Translations under genes and position numbers: made by a program | Source of the DNA: Rhodospirillaceae bacterium | GTDB taxonomy: Bacteria > Pseudomonadota > Gammaproteobacteria > Steroidobacterales > Rariloculaceae | Assembly (NCBI GenBank): GCA_002718345.1 | Contig: PBDA01000025.1 | Location: 1 to 55,581 of the forward strand | DNA length: 55,581 nucleotides | Reading direction: 5' to 3' | Notes under the pieces: generated by a model | What the model saw: the letters and a program-made list of their open reading frames with translations, nothing else | Database searches by the model: none | What the model was told of the DNA's origin: nothing | Part shown: piece after piece, positions 1 through 11,626 of the stretch | How the letters are laid out: each line of letters opens with the position of its first letter | Numbering within the stretch: the first letter of the stretch is position 1

Positions 1-1963
1 TCACCTGATATGCGAGAAAAAAAGCTTCCTGGGTTTGGCGCTGATAAGTAAGTCGACGCTCCTCAAATATTGATGAATTAATTTGAGAAAAATCTAACTT
101 CAGACGATTACCAATTACTACGGCTTGTCGAAAAGGCATACCATTGATATCTCGTAATCGTTGAGTTCGAATTCCTAGCCAGTCAGCATAATGCCCTAGC
201 GTCTCTAGCGCCTGAACCTCAATCGTTCCATCTGACGCTACTAAATAATCACTGGGATCAGCTGCCATTTCAGCCTGCACACTAGATAAAACATTGGTTT
301 CAAGCGGCTCTAACAGTTCACCTGTAATTGATGATCCGCTAGTTTCAGGTGAAACTACAGTCGAAACTATTTGCGCACTATCATTTATATCACCTTCTTC
401 CAATTCATTAGTTATCTGTGAAGCGGTTTCAATTTGGGCTAGTTGAGGAGTTTCAACATCACTTCTAAGTCTTAATTCCTGACCAACATAGATTCTATTA
501 ACATCATCAAGCGAATTAAGTAACTGTATAGTCTGGGGGTTAGTTCCAAACCTAGTAGCAATCAAATCAACACTATCTCCAGCACGAACGATGTAAGTAC
601 TTACATCTCGTATTACACCGGCACTTGAATCAGCCAAACTAGCAGGAGTAATTCCATCATTTCCTGGAAGCAACAAAACCTGACCTTCACGAATAAAATT
701 ACGATTCCTTAAATTATTTAATGCCATTAAGGATGCTTGACTAACCTGATAGCGATCAGCAATTCCAGAAAGCGTTTCTCCACGTCTAATTCGATGCATA
801 ATATCAGGCTTCTGCGCTGCATATCTTTGTGAACCAGGCAACGAAGCAATTAATTCTCCTGCCCTTTCTTCCAAAGAACTAGGAAGCCTAAGCTCGAAAT
901 ATTGAGGAATAAACTTATCTTCATTCCAGACAGCTTCTGTTAATGCAGGATTCCATGCCCGAAGTTCCTGATGATCTATATCAAAAACGGAAGCAAGAGA
1001 TGTAGATAAAACAAAATCAGGCACATCAATCAAGAAATAACTCTCTTGATCTTCAACAACAGTTGGCCCAAAAAACTGCTCAATATTGGAATCTACATCA
1101 GATGCTGCTAAAAATGCGACATAAAAATTGCGCGATGCAAAACCAAATGCACGGCCATCATATTCACGCAAAATAACGTCAATCTGATCCGTTCCTGTTT
1201 GGCGTACTGCGTTTCGCATACCAGCCTGGCCATGGTTGTAGGCAGTAATCGCTAAGGACCAATTCTGTAGAACATCATAATTATCCTTTAGTAATCTAGC
1301 TGCTGCGACTGTTGATAAATAAGGATCCCTACGTTCATCTACAATATGATCAATTCGCATGTAACGAAGTCCAGTTGATCGAGTAAACTGCCACATACCA
1401 GCTGCACCTACTCTTGAATAAGCAGTAGGATCGAAGGAAGATTCTACATGTGGCAATGCCACCAATTCTTCTGGCACACCTTGCTCTCGAAGAACTTCCT
1501 GGATGTACCCCCTCCAACGTCCAGACCTGACATATCCAGCTCTATAACGATCAGACTGGCCCAATTGAAAACGAACCTGTTCTACAGCTCGACTTAAATC
1601 GACATTCGAAACCCCATCTGGCCATGAATCTAAAACGCCCTGCTCGATTACAGTAAGGTTACTTCTCTTACCATCGGCAAGGGCCCTCAAGGCATCAGTT
1701 ACTTCATCGCGGGCAGCATTAATTTGCCGAGTTCGCATACTTCTGGTGGAGTTTTGAGAAAACTCTATCGTTAAGTAGACCACTGATAGGTTACGAGAAT
1801 CATGTATAAAACCACTACTAGTGGTAATTTCGGTATATACGCGTGTCCAAAAATTAATATCCCGTTCAATCTCTTGCGGACGCGGGAGCTCTTGAGCAAT
1901 CAGGCTAGCTGAGAAGCCAAAAAATGCCAAAACTAACAATACGTATAATATATTACTGCGCAA
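1..1963 (-). CDS. mltD: MltD-type membrane-bound lytic murein transglycosylase with LysM domains (3' end outside window)
   Basis: Cleaves the glycan strands of peptidoglycan in the periplasm. The frame reads through about 654 codons without a stop to the left edge. Residues 1-24 form a signal peptide ending in SASLIAQ. The SLT catalytic domain covers about 145-300, with the ESSF motif at 174-177, where Glu174 is the expected catalytic acid, and AYNHG near 241. LysM repeats lie at about 389-434 and 457-499, and a weaker LysM-like copy at about 575-625. The start is TTG at 1963: the frame closes upstream with TGA and offers no ATG before the signal peptide, and GGGGAACG lies just upstream. E. 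coli MltD has about 450 residues and two LysM repeats, so this protein is longer. It is the last gene I see in the purA strand direction, 118 bases after purA. Confidence 0.9.
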   Translation of the reverse strand, partial: MRSNILYVLLVLAFFGFSASLIAQELPRPQEIERDINFWTRVYTEITTSSGFIHDSRNLSVVYLTIEFSQNSTRSMRTRQINAARDEVTDALRALADGKRSNLTVIEQGVLDSWPDGVSNVDLSRAVEQVRFQLGQSDRYRAGYVRSGRWRGYIQEVLREQGVPEELVALPHVESSFDPTAYSRVGAAGMWQFTRSTGLRYMRIDHIVDERRDPYLSTVAAARLLKDNYDVLQNWSLAITAYNHGQAGMRNAVRQTGTDQIDVILREYDGRAFGFASRNFYVAFLAASDVDSNIEQFFGPTVVEDQESYFLIDVPDFVLSTSLASVFDIDHQELRAWNPALTEAVWNEDKFIPQYFELRLPSSLEERAGELIASLPGSQRYAAQKPDIMHRIRRGETLSGIADRYQVSQASLMALNNLRNRNFIREGQVLLLPGNDGITPASLADSSAGVIRDVSTYIVRAGDSVDLIATRFGTNPQTIQLLNSLDDVNRIYVGQELRLRSDVETPQLAQIETASQITNELEEGDINDSAQIVSTVVSPETSGSSITGELLEPLETNVLSSVQAEMAADPSDYLVASDGTIEVQALETLGHYADWLGIRTQRLRDINGMPFRQAVVIGNRLKLDFSQINSSIFEERRLTYQRQTQEAFFLAYQV

Positions 1964-2081
1964 ACCACGTTCCCCAATTATTAATAGGCTGCAAAGTCAT
2001 CCTATTACAACCACTTTCCAATCAAAAAAGCCTCGTCTATAGCATAGAATCTGCATGACCTAGAAGGCCATACAAAAATTC

Positions 2082-3574
<1,493 letters not shown>

Positions 3575-3621
3575 GACTATAGTCCCTTATTCGTTAAAAC
3601 AATTTTGCTAATTGGAATTAT

Positions 3622-4500
3622 CTAAGGCGTGGCAGCACCCATCTGTTCTCCTATGTACTGGAAAAACTCGCTGTCTGGACTGAGGACCAATACATCTTGC
3701 TGCCCTCCAATTGATTCTCTATAAGCAGACATACTTCTATAAAATGAGTAAAAAGAAGGGTTCTGATTGTACGCATCTGCATACAATGCAGCCGCTCTAG
3801 CATCCCCCTCACCACGTAAACGCTCAGCGTCTCTGTAGGCTTCTGCAAGAATTACCGTACGCTGTCTATCAGCATCGGCCCGTATTCGTTCAGCCTCTTC
3901 TTCCCCTTCGGCTCTCAATTGTGCTGCAACTCTTCCACGTTCCTGCTGCATTCTTGAAAAAACCGACCCACTAACCTCATCGGATAGCTCTATCCTCATG
4001 ACTCTTACATCAACAACATCTAACCCTAGAGCCGGTGCCTGAGCTGAGGCTGTAACCAACATCTGACTCATAAGCTCAGAACGTTCAGCTGCCACTACCT
4101 CCTGTACAGTTCGTTGAGAAAACTCAGCCTTAATTCCCTCTCGAATAATTGCTGATAGTCTCTGTTCAGCAAAAAGCTCATCTCCTCGAGCAGACCGGTA
4201 ATATTGAGCAGGATCTACAATCCGCCATGTAATAAAATAATCAACAATTAGATTCTTTTTCTCCCCCGTCAAAAAGCGCTCTTCCGACTCTTCGTAAGTC
4301 AGAATACGATCGGGGTATTTAGCAATATTGTTTACAAAGGGTATTTTAAAATGTAGCCCAGGTCCGTAATCAGATTTCACTATCTCACCAAACCTAAACT
4401 TAATGGCATGCTCCCTCTCATCAACAGTAAAAACAGTCATTCTTACAATTGCTACAACAAGAACCAAGCCAACTAATATCAAATTAAATCTCGGACTCAT
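3622..4500 (-). CDS. hflC: HflC, SPFH/band-7 modulator of FtsH protease
   Basis: Forms with HflK a large membrane complex around the AAA protease FtsH and modulates its proteolysis. One N-terminal membrane helix (about 5-22) is followed by the band-7 domain starting TVDEREHAIKFRFG and a long charged coiled-coil region (about 170-230) rich in Arg, Glu and Ala. At 292 aa it has the family's usual length. Start ATG at 4500 has CTGGAG 8 bases upstream. It lies 15 bases after hflK and is surely in the same operon. Confidence 0.96.
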   Translation of the reverse strand: MSPRFNLILVGLVLVVAIVRMTVFTVDEREHAIKFRFGEIVKSDYGPGLHFKIPFVNNIAKYPDRILTYEESEERFLTGEKKNLIVDYFITWRIVDPAQYYRSARGDELFAEQRLSAIIREGIKAEFSQRTVQEVVAAERSELMSQMLVTASAQAPALGLDVVDVRVMRIELSDEVSGSVFSRMQQERGRVAAQLRAEGEEEAERIRADADRQRTVILAEAYRDAERLRGEGDARAAALYADAYNQNPSFYSFYRSMSAYRESIGGQQDVLVLSPDSEFFQYIGEQMGAATP

Positions 4501-4515
4501 ATCAAAAACTCCAGT

Positions 4516-5643
4516 CTAACGTGAATCGCGCACACGTGCGCTTGGGCTACTATTCGGCATCGGCACAGCAGAAGGTGCTAACAAATTCTGTTGCTGGCTA
4601 GACCCTCTCTCCATTAGTCGATCTAGGGGCAGATAAATCATATTTCCTCCGCCCTCTGAATCCAACAGAACCTTAGTTGAATTAGATAGAACCTCCTCCA
4701 GAGTATCTAAATACATTCTTTGTCTAGTAACCTCAGGCGCCTTCTCATACTCCAGAAGTATTTGAACAAATCGATCTGATTCCCCTTCTGCATCAGCAAT
4801 TACTCGATCCCTATATGCCTCTGCATCTTGCAACTGACGTGCTGCCGAACCTCGTGCTTTAGGCAAAATATCGTTTGCATAAGCTTCAGCAGCTAACGCC
4901 ATTCGTTCTTTATCCTCTCTAGCTCGGATAGCATCTTGTACGCTCTCCTCCACATCACGAGGAAAATTTGCATCTTGTAGATTAACCTCATAAACAGTTA
5001 TGCCAGTACCATATGTATCCAGAGTGCTCTGAATTAAAGCTTGTGTCTCGGCTGCTACCTCAGCTCGACCTTCAGTTAAAATAAAATCTAAAAGATTTTT
5101 CCCAATAACTTCTCGTATTGCGCTACTGGTTACATCCATTAAAGTATCCGAAGGATTTCTCATATTAAACAAATAAGCTTCGGGATCAGTACGTCTGTAC
5201 TGCACAACAAGATCAACAAGCACTATATTCTCATCTTCAGTGAGCATACTTCCTTGGTAGTCAAAACGTTCTGTAACATTGGTGTTAATCAGCTCTACTG
5301 AATCAACAGGCCAAGGCACTTTCCAACGAAGACCGGGCTGACTTATCGATTGAAACTGACCAAAACGAAGCACAATACCTCGTTCTGCATCATCAACAAC
5401 ATAAAAACCTGTCACAGCCCAAACACCAATTAATGCAACAAGAATACTACCAAGCATTCCACTAGCAGGCTTAGAGCCTCCCATGTTAGCCCCATTACCA
5501 TTACCATCACCACCGCGCCTGCTACCTCCGAAAACTTTTGTTAGTTTCTTTTGTAAATCCTTAACCACCTGATCAAGGTCTGCAGGTCCCTTTCCACCAC
5601 CTTGCTGCCAAGGATTATTTTTATTTCCATCATCCCAACTCAT
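4516..5643 (-). CDS. hflK: HflK, SPFH/band-7 modulator of FtsH protease
   Basis: Partner of HflC in the FtsH-associated membrane complex. The N-terminus is Gly/Asn rich (MSWDDGNKNNPWQQGGGKG), as in the family, followed by a single membrane helix (about 64-84) and the band-7 domain beginning YVVDDAERGIVLRFG. A coiled-coil stretch covers about 240-320. The C-terminus is a short Ser/Pro/Arg-rich tail. Length 375 aa, slightly under E. coli HflK. It starts 4 bases after the hflX stop codon, which points to translational coupling. Confidence 0.96.
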   Translation of the reverse strand: MSWDDGNKNNPWQQGGGKGPADLDQVVKDLQKKLTKVFGGSRRGGDGNGNGANMGGSKPASGMLGSILVALIGVWAVTGFYVVDDAERGIVLRFGQFQSISQPGLRWKVPWPVDSVELINTNVTERFDYQGSMLTEDENIVLVDLVVQYRRTDPEAYLFNMRNPSDTLMDVTSSAIREVIGKNLLDFILTEGRAEVAAETQALIQSTLDTYGTGITVYEVNLQDANFPRDVEESVQDAIRAREDKERMALAAEAYANDILPKARGSAARQLQDAEAYRDRVIADAEGESDRFVQILLEYEKAPEVTRQRMYLDTLEEVLSNSTKVLLDSEGGGNMIYLPLDRLMERGSSQQQNLLAPSAVPMPNSSPSARVRDSR

Positions 5644-5646
5644 AGC

Positions 5647-6942
5647 TCACACCCGTTGAAAACTGTCATCAGACAGCCCTTCCTGTATACAAAATTCCTT
5701 CCACCGTTGTGGTGTTAGGGCTAATTCCAAAGTCCAACCTCCTGAATCATGACTTAACTCTGATTGTACAGCCTTTAGCTCAAATAACTTAGCTCTTAGC
5801 CTACTATCACCAGGGCCCAATTCAAGACGGCCAAAAACTGATTCGCCAACCGCCTTTACCCTTATTACTTTTGCTAAATTTTCAACTCCATCTCCCGTTA
5901 ACGCGGAAACAAGCAAATTAGGTAACTCCGTGCCATTCACCTCTGCGATATTTGCAAGCTTTGATGAAAATTCCTTAGCTCTATCAGCCTTATTGTACAC
6001 CTGCAAACGAGGAATATTTCCAGCACCGATAGAATCTAGCACCATCTCTACCTGTCGCTTGCGATCATCGCTGTGTGGATCACTAACATCGATCACATGC
6101 ACGAGCAAATTAGCTTCGCGTGTCTCTGTTAATGTTGCACGAAATGCTGCTATGAGCTCATGAGGCAAATCACGGACAAACCCGACGGTATCTACAAGCA
6201 AAACTTCATCTAATTCCCCTGGAGATAATCTACGTATCGTCGGATCCAGGGTTGCAAATAACGTATTACGCGCTCGTACTTCTGCACCACTTAAGGCATT
6301 AAAAAGACTAGTTTTTCCTGCATTTGTATAACCCACTAGGGCGACTGTTGGTATGCGCACACGACGGCGCTCTCTTCGTCCAAGCTCACGCTGCTTTACA
6401 ACACTCTCAAGCCGTGCCTTCAAACGTTTTATCCTAAGCCCAACTAGCCTTCTATCTGACTCTAACTGTGTTTCACCCGGACCTCTTAGACCGATCCCAC
6501 CTTTTTGTCGTTCTAGATGCGTCCAACCCCGCACTAATCTTGTTGAAAGATGCTCCAATTGTGCAAGCTCCACTTGGAGCTTACCCTCATGCGTGGCTGC
6601 CCGTTGCGCAAAAATATCCAAAATCAAACCATTGCGATCTAAGACACGCACGCCTAAATTTTTCTCCAGATTGCGCTCCTGGGTAGCCGAAAGAGGTTGG
6701 TTAACAAGTACTAGATCAGCACAGACGTCTTTAACCTTTTTTGCAAGCTCTTTTACCTTACCTTGACCGATGTAAAGTCCCGGGTCAGGTCTTGTACGAC
6801 GGGCAGAGATTTCACCCGCTATCTCAGCGCCAGCAGAAACAGATAGGGCCTGAAACTCCTGTATTTCATCTGCATAACAGGATCGCTTAAGACCAACATG
6901 GAGCAATAAAGAACGCTCACCACTATCAGGACGTTCAATCAA
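5647..6942 (-). CDS. hflX: HflX, ribosome-splitting GTPase
   Basis: GTPase that dissociates stalled or heat-damaged 70S ribosomes. The N-terminal HflX domain holds the nucleotide-independent region with GQGKVKEL, then a coiled region with the GGIGLRGPGETQLE signature, then the G domain with P-loop GYTNAGKTS, the G3 motif DTVGF and NKAD. Length 431 aa is typical. The start is TTG at 6942: the codon just before it in frame is TGA, and GAGGAG lies 7 bases upstream, so no ATG alternative exists near the conserved N-terminus. It lies 27 bases after hfq in the canonical hfq-hflX-hflK-hflC order. Confidence 0.96.
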   Translation of the reverse strand: MIERPDSGERSLLLHVGLKRSCYADEIQEFQALSVSAGAEIAGEISARRTRPDPGLYIGQGKVKELAKKVKDVCADLVLVNQPLSATQERNLEKNLGVRVLDRNGLILDIFAQRAATHEGKLQVELAQLEHLSTRLVRGWTHLERQKGGIGLRGPGETQLESDRRLVGLRIKRLKARLESVVKQRELGRRERRRVRIPTVALVGYTNAGKTSLFNALSGAEVRARNTLFATLDPTIRRLSPGELDEVLLVDTVGFVRDLPHELIAAFRATLTETREANLLVHVIDVSDPHSDDRKRQVEMVLDSIGAGNIPRLQVYNKADRAKEFSSKLANIAEVNGTELPNLLVSALTGDGVENLAKVIRVKAVGESVFGRLELGPGDSRLRAKLFELKAVQSELSHDSGGWTLELALTPQRWKEFCIQEGLSDDSFQRV

Positions 6943-6969
6943 TCAATAACTCCTCTTTTTACTGATTTG

Positions 6970-7254
<285 letters not shown>

Positions 7255-7359
7255 TTATCTTTATTGTTTAAAAAAGACACAACCGAGCCCAACAGTTAGT
7301 AGTGAACGGGCACTGAAGCGCAACTCCGATATTTGATAACAATTCTAATCCCACAATCT

Positions 7360-7389
7360 AAAATGGTAGCATGGGAGGAAAATTTCAAG
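7360..7389 (-). promoter_or_regulatory. Candidate sigma-32-type promoter upstream of hfq
   Basis: Read on the minus strand, CTTGAA (7389-7384) is followed after 15 bases by TACCATTTT (7368-7360). The E. coli heat-shock sigma factor consensus is CTTGAA and CCCCATTTA with a spacer of 13-15. The -35 match is full and the -10 match is CCATTT. It sits between miaA and hfq, about 120 bases before the hfq start, where E. coli also has heat-shock promoters for this operon. This is inference from motif and context only. Confidence 0.4.
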
Positions 7390-7395
7390 ACCTTT

Positions 7396-8337
7396 TTAAA
7401 CTATATTGAAGTAATCATTTAATTCAGCCTTGACCACTTCACTTATGTACGGGTCAGGGCCATTTAATTTTTTTATTTTGCTCTCTGACCTCAGCCAAGT
7501 CATCTGTCGTTTTGCCAATTGACGCGTTGCAATTATGGCCTTGTTACGCGCTTCTTTCCAAATATATTCACCGTCCAAAAACGCCCAAATTTGTCTATAA
7601 CCAACTGCGCGCATGGATGAAGTGCTTAAGGATAAGTCGCCTCTTTCCTTTAAAGCTTTTACTTCTTCAATAAAACCATTAGATACCATGACATCGAACC
7701 TTTTCTCTATCCTATTTGAAAGCTTTTCTCGGGTTTCTGGAACTAAAGCTATAGTATTAATCTCAGTTTTCTGTATTGAAGACTGCGCTTTATGTAGTGC
7801 ACTGAGGGTTTCCCCTGTCAACTCGTAAACCTCGAGGGCACGTTGAATACGTTGACCATCTGCAGATGAAATCCTAACAGCTGAATCAGGGTCTATAATT
7901 TGAAGACGTCGATGCATTTCTGGCCAACCAACCACTTCAGCCTCTTGATCCAGTTTTTGTCTAATTTTGCTATCGCGCTCTGGAAGCTGAGCAAGACCAT
8001 CCCTAAGAGCTTTCAAATAGAGTAAAGTCCCTCCAACTATTAATGGCACGCGACCCTTCGAATAAATAGAGGACAAACTCTCTTTTGCATCTCTAACGAA
8101 CCTCCCTGCTGAATAAGCATCTATAGGCTCAACAATATCAATTAGATGATGTTTAATAATACTTCTTAATTCTGATGATGGCTTAGCAGTCCCAATATCC
8201 ATGCCCCTATAAACCATGACTGAGTCCATGCTAATAATTTCAACTGGAAAATCTTCAGCTAATTGCAAAGCAAGCTCTGTTTTTCCACACGCAGTTGGAC
8301 CAGTAATACAAATACAAGGCTTAATTTTTTCGCCCAC
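7396..8337 (-). CDS. miaA: tRNA dimethylallyltransferase MiaA
   Basis: Adds a dimethylallyl group to adenosine 37 of tRNAs that read codons starting with U. The P-loop GPTACGKT (about 12-19), the substrate motif SMDSVMVYRGMDIGTAKP and the DGQRIQRALEVYELTG region match the family; the C-terminus has the usual TRQLAKRQMTWLR. 313 aa. The start is GTG at 8337, 12 bases after the mutL stop; no better start lies before the P-loop. Confidence 0.97.
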   Translation of the reverse strand: MGEKIKPCICITGPTACGKTELALQLAEDFPVEIISMDSVMVYRGMDIGTAKPSSELRSIIKHHLIDIVEPIDAYSAGRFVRDAKESLSSIYSKGRVPLIVGGTLLYLKALRDGLAQLPERDSKIRQKLDQEAEVVGWPEMHRRLQIIDPDSAVRISSADGQRIQRALEVYELTGETLSALHKAQSSIQKTEINTIALVPETREKLSNRIEKRFDVMVSNGFIEEVKALKERGDLSLSTSSMRAVGYRQIWAFLDGEYIWKEARNKAIIATRQLAKRQMTWLRSESKIKKLNGPDPYISEVVKAELNDYFNIV

Positions 8338-8349
8338 TGCAGACTTCGC

Positions 8350-10134
8350 TCACTGGCCTCTTTTAAACAAACGATCAAGCTCGGAGATAGTTATCCTGGT
8401 CCAGGTTGGTCTGCCATGATTGCAATGATCGCTTTTTTCTGTTTTTTCCATTTCCCTTAATAATGCGTTCATTTCTTTAATTTCAAGATGTCGATTAGCT
8501 TTAACAGCCCCGTGACAGGCCATTGTTGCAAGTATGTCATTTATTGTGGATTCAATGCGCTCTAGTCCTTTTTGTTGCGAGAGATCTGAAAGCACATCAC
8601 GAAGTAAAGGTTCTACTTCAGCACTATGCAAAATCATGGGAACTCCACTGACCTGAATTTCTTCGGGGCCTCGTCTTGTTACTTCGAATCCAAGCTGGGA
8701 TAACTCATCAGAAGCCGAATCAACCATGTCAGCCTCATGCTCGGCGACTGAAAGTGATAATGGAATCAGTAGTGGTTGAGTCTTTAACCTATCATGAACA
8801 AGCGCCTTCTTAAGACGCTCATATGTCACACGTTCATGCGCTGCATGCATATCAACAATATTTAAACCATCAGCACTTTCAGACAGAATATAAACACCAA
8901 GCAACTGTCCTAACGCAAAACCAAGAGGAGGAATGTCATCTTTTTTTTCAACACTATGCATGACAGTCCACAAAGTATCGCCAAATGTATCGTTAGTTTT
9001 CTCGTTACTACTGTCTAATCCCAAATGTAAGGTACGCTGTGAAATTCCTGCACTTCCAGAAACTAAGGGAACTTCATTACTTTTAGTTAAGCTTTTCAAA
9101 GCAGTTGGAGGCCTTATTGATTTGCTTTGTTGGGATTCCAACGTACGGCCCAAGACTGCCTCTACTGTATGAAAAATAAAATCATGTATTAGCCGTGAAT
9201 CTCGAAAGCGTATTTCTAGTTTTGCTGGGTGAGCGTTCACATCCACACGGCGTGGGTTCAGCTCTAAAAACACCACATATGCTGGATGTCGACCATGAAA
9301 AAGAACATCCTGATATCCCAAACGGATGGCATGCCTCAATAGCTTGTCCCTGACATATCTTCCGTTGACAAATGTGTACTGCATATTGGCCTGCCCCGAA
9401 GAAAAAGTCGGCTCAGTTAACCAACCACTAAGTCGTAATCCTTCTATTTCTTTTTGGAAATACCGTGCATGCTCTAAAAATTTTTCGCCGCATATACGAA
9501 CTAACCTACCTTCCTGACCTTCTCGGTCTAATGCAGACTCAAGAGACAAAACTGAACGCTTGTTATGTTTTAAACTCCATTCAACGTCAAAACGTGCAAG
9601 AGCTAAGTTGCGCACTACTGCACTAAGGTGTGCAAATTCAGTTCGCTGTTTTTTTAAGAATTTTCGTCTAGCAGGTATATTAAAAAATAAATCTCTAACC
9701 TCAACAGTAGTGCCCCTTGGATGGGATGCTTGCCGTATTTCCATCTCGGGCGAACCCGATGAATCTATAGCCCATCCAAATTCTTCTCCCCTAGCATGAG
9801 AAATAACATTTACTTGAGCCACTGACGCGATACTTGGTAAGGCTTCGCCTCTAAACCCAAAAGTTAAAATATTTTCTAGATCATCAAGATCAAAAATCTT
9901 GCTAGTCGCATGACGTGAAAATGCAATTTCAAGCTCTTGTTGAGCAATTCCAACGCCATTATCACGGACTCGAATTAATTTAGAGCCCCCTTCTTCTGCT
10001 TCTACCTCTATTTGCGTTGCATTAGCATCAAGACTGTTTTCGATAAGTTCCTTTACAACTGAAGCAGGCCGCTCTACTACCTCACCAGCGGCAATTTGAT
10101 CAATCAAACGTGATGGAAGAACGCGTATAGTCAC
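8350..10134 (-). CDS. mutL: DNA mismatch repair protein MutL
   Basis: Links MutS mismatch recognition to strand incision. The GHKL ATPase domain holds IAAGEVVERPASVVKELIENSLDA, split over motif I, then DNGVGI, ATSKI and GFRGEAL. A variable linker (about 335-410) leads into the C-terminal dimerisation domain with QLLGVYIL and ATMACHGAVKANR. The DQHA(X)2E(X)4E endonuclease motif is replaced by DMHAAHERVTYE, and I cannot assign nuclease activity. Length 594 aa. The start is GTG at 10134, forced because the conserved RLIDQIAAGEVV follows within 10 residues. Confidence 0.96.
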   Translation of the reverse strand: MTIRVLPSRLIDQIAAGEVVERPASVVKELIENSLDANATQIEVEAEEGGSKLIRVRDNGVGIAQQELEIAFSRHATSKIFDLDDLENILTFGFRGEALPSIASVAQVNVISHARGEEFGWAIDSSGSPEMEIRQASHPRGTTVEVRDLFFNIPARRKFLKKQRTEFAHLSAVVRNLALARFDVEWSLKHNKRSVLSLESALDREGQEGRLVRICGEKFLEHARYFQKEIEGLRLSGWLTEPTFSSGQANMQYTFVNGRYVRDKLLRHAIRLGYQDVLFHGRHPAYVVFLELNPRRVDVNAHPAKLEIRFRDSRLIHDFIFHTVEAVLGRTLESQQSKSIRPPTALKSLTKSNEVPLVSGSAGISQRTLHLGLDSSNEKTNDTFGDTLWTVMHSVEKKDDIPPLGFALGQLLGVYILSESADGLNIVDMHAAHERVTYERLKKALVHDRLKTQPLLIPLSLSVAEHEADMVDSASDELSQLGFEVTRRGPEEIQVSGVPMILHSAEVEPLLRDVLSDLSQQKGLERIESTINDILATMACHGAVKANRHLEIKEMNALLREMEKTEKSDHCNHGRPTWTRITISELDRLFKRGQ

Positions 10135-10191
10135 GACACTATTGTAGTCGGAACGGACAACAAAGTAAGACCTAAAATAAAAGTTATCAGA

Positions 10192-11511
10192 TTAGGTTAC
10201 AGGTATTGTAATCACTTGGCCTATGCGCACAATATCGTTACGAAGTGAGTTCGATCGCTTCAAGGCAGATAGACTAACTTTATAGTATTCCGCGATTTCT
10301 GAAAGAGTTTCACCTTTTGAGATTACATGACGAATAGGCGTTTTCTCCAAAGGAGGAGGATTTAAAGCAAGATAGCTATTAGGAGGCGGATTATCTCTAA
10401 AATAATCCACAATACCTTTGTGAATCGCACTTGCTAGGGACTGCTGATAGGCTGATGTCCTTAGTTCAGATTCTTGCGTTGGATTTGAAATATAAGCAGT
10501 TTCAATCAAAATAGAAGGGATATCCGGTGATTTAAGAACTAGGAACGGTGCTCGCTGTACTCGAGATTTACGAATGGGTGTAACATTGCTTAGTCTTCTG
10601 ATAACTCGTTCACCTACCGCAGAGCTTGCACTAATAGATGCGTTCTGAGATAGATCCAACAAGACTCTTGCTAGCAATGGTTCCTTATCCGCTAACGACA
10701 CTCCACCAATTAAATCAGCATCATTTTCTCTTTTTGCAAGCCTCAAAGCCGCCTCATCACTAGCGCCACTATCTGATAAAACGTAAACGGTTGCTCCCCT
10801 TACACTTGGATCACGAAACGCGTCAGCATGGATCGAGATAAATAAATCTGCTGAAGAATCTCTTGCCCGAGAAATTCGAGACCTTAGCGGCAAGTAATAA
10901 TCACCAGTTCGGATCAATACTGGCTCCATACCAGGCTGATTTTCTACCTCTATAGCAAGACGTTCAGCTATGCCTAAAACAACATCCTTCTCACGCAACC
11001 CTTTAGAACCGGTTGCTCCTGGATCATCACCACCATGCCCTGCATCAATAGCCACAATTACAGGCCTATTAACTGCTGGTTGTAACTGAGAAATACTTGA
11101 CCTAACACTTGGAACCACAGTCAAAGCAAGATCCACTACCAGCCGATGACCATATGTCTGATTTGGCTCTAATAAAAAGCTTTGGGCATTTACATTCTCA
11201 TTTGTATCCAGCACTACCCTTAATTTACCACCCGGCTGATTTCCAGTACGGATACCACTTACAAATCCCTGTCCGTCAGGCAACTTAACAGATTCCGCTA
11301 TAGCTGTATCGTCAAGATCAACAACAATTCGATTGGGATTTTCAAGATTAAAGACACGGTGCTGCGTTGGTGCTGACAAATCAATAACAAAGCGCGTTGA
11401 CTCGGAACTAGACCATAGCCTCAAGCCCTCAACTTCATAAGCAATAAGGTGCGATGGGGAAAAACCCATTAGAAACAGAACTAAAACAAAGGGCCTGAAT
11501 CCAGAAATCAC
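10192..11511 (-). CDS. amiB: N-acetylmuramoyl-L-alanine amidase (AmiB/AmiC type) with AMIN and LysM domains
   Basis: Periplasmic zinc amidase that removes peptides from peptidoglycan during daughter-cell separation. A signal peptide at 1-25 is followed by an AMIN domain (about 28-130), an Amidase_3 domain (about 155-370; IAIDAGHGGDDPGATG with a zinc-binding His, later SIHADAF and ILIETAYISNP) and a C-terminal LysM (about 393-437, HVISKGETLSEIAEYY). I place the start at GTG 11511, because AGGGAG lies 9 bases upstream and the signal peptide then begins MISGFRPFVLVLFL. A TTG at 11532 overlaps that ribosome binding site. Lies between tsaE and mutL as in E. coli. Confidence 0.94.
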   Translation of the reverse strand: MISGFRPFVLVLFLMGFSPSHLIAYEVEGLRLWSSSESTRFVIDLSAPTQHRVFNLENPNRIVVDLDDTAIAESVKLPDGQGFVSGIRTGNQPGGKLRVVLDTNENVNAQSFLLEPNQTYGHRLVVDLALTVVPSVRSSISQLQPAVNRPVIVAIDAGHGGDDPGATGSKGLREKDVVLGIAERLAIEVENQPGMEPVLIRTGDYYLPLRSRISRARDSSADLFISIHADAFRDPSVRGATVYVLSDSGASDEAALRLAKRENDADLIGGVSLADKEPLLARVLLDLSQNASISASSAVGERVIRRLSNVTPIRKSRVQRAPFLVLKSPDIPSILIETAYISNPTQESELRTSAYQQSLASAIHKGIVDYFRDNPPPNSYLALNPPPLEKTPIRHVISKGETLSEIAEYYKVSLSALKRSNSLRNDIVRIGQVITIPVT

Positions 11512-11626
11512 TGCTAGTCTCTCCCTCGACAAGCCGCGTTACGGTTACAAGACTCAACCAATATTACAATATTATCCTTTAAAAAATATAGGATTACAAA
11601 GGAAAACTAGAAACAAAGCGAAAGTA

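Noticed and set aside
3651-3848. Possible frameshifted extra gene in hflC
   Set aside because: The hflC frame is complete and conserved throughout; the other frame is a shadow on the same strand.
6353-6766. Open frame of 137 codons on the plus strand
   Set aside because: It lies entirely antisense to hflX, has basic Ser/Arg-rich low-complexity sequence and no ribosome binding site or family resemblance.
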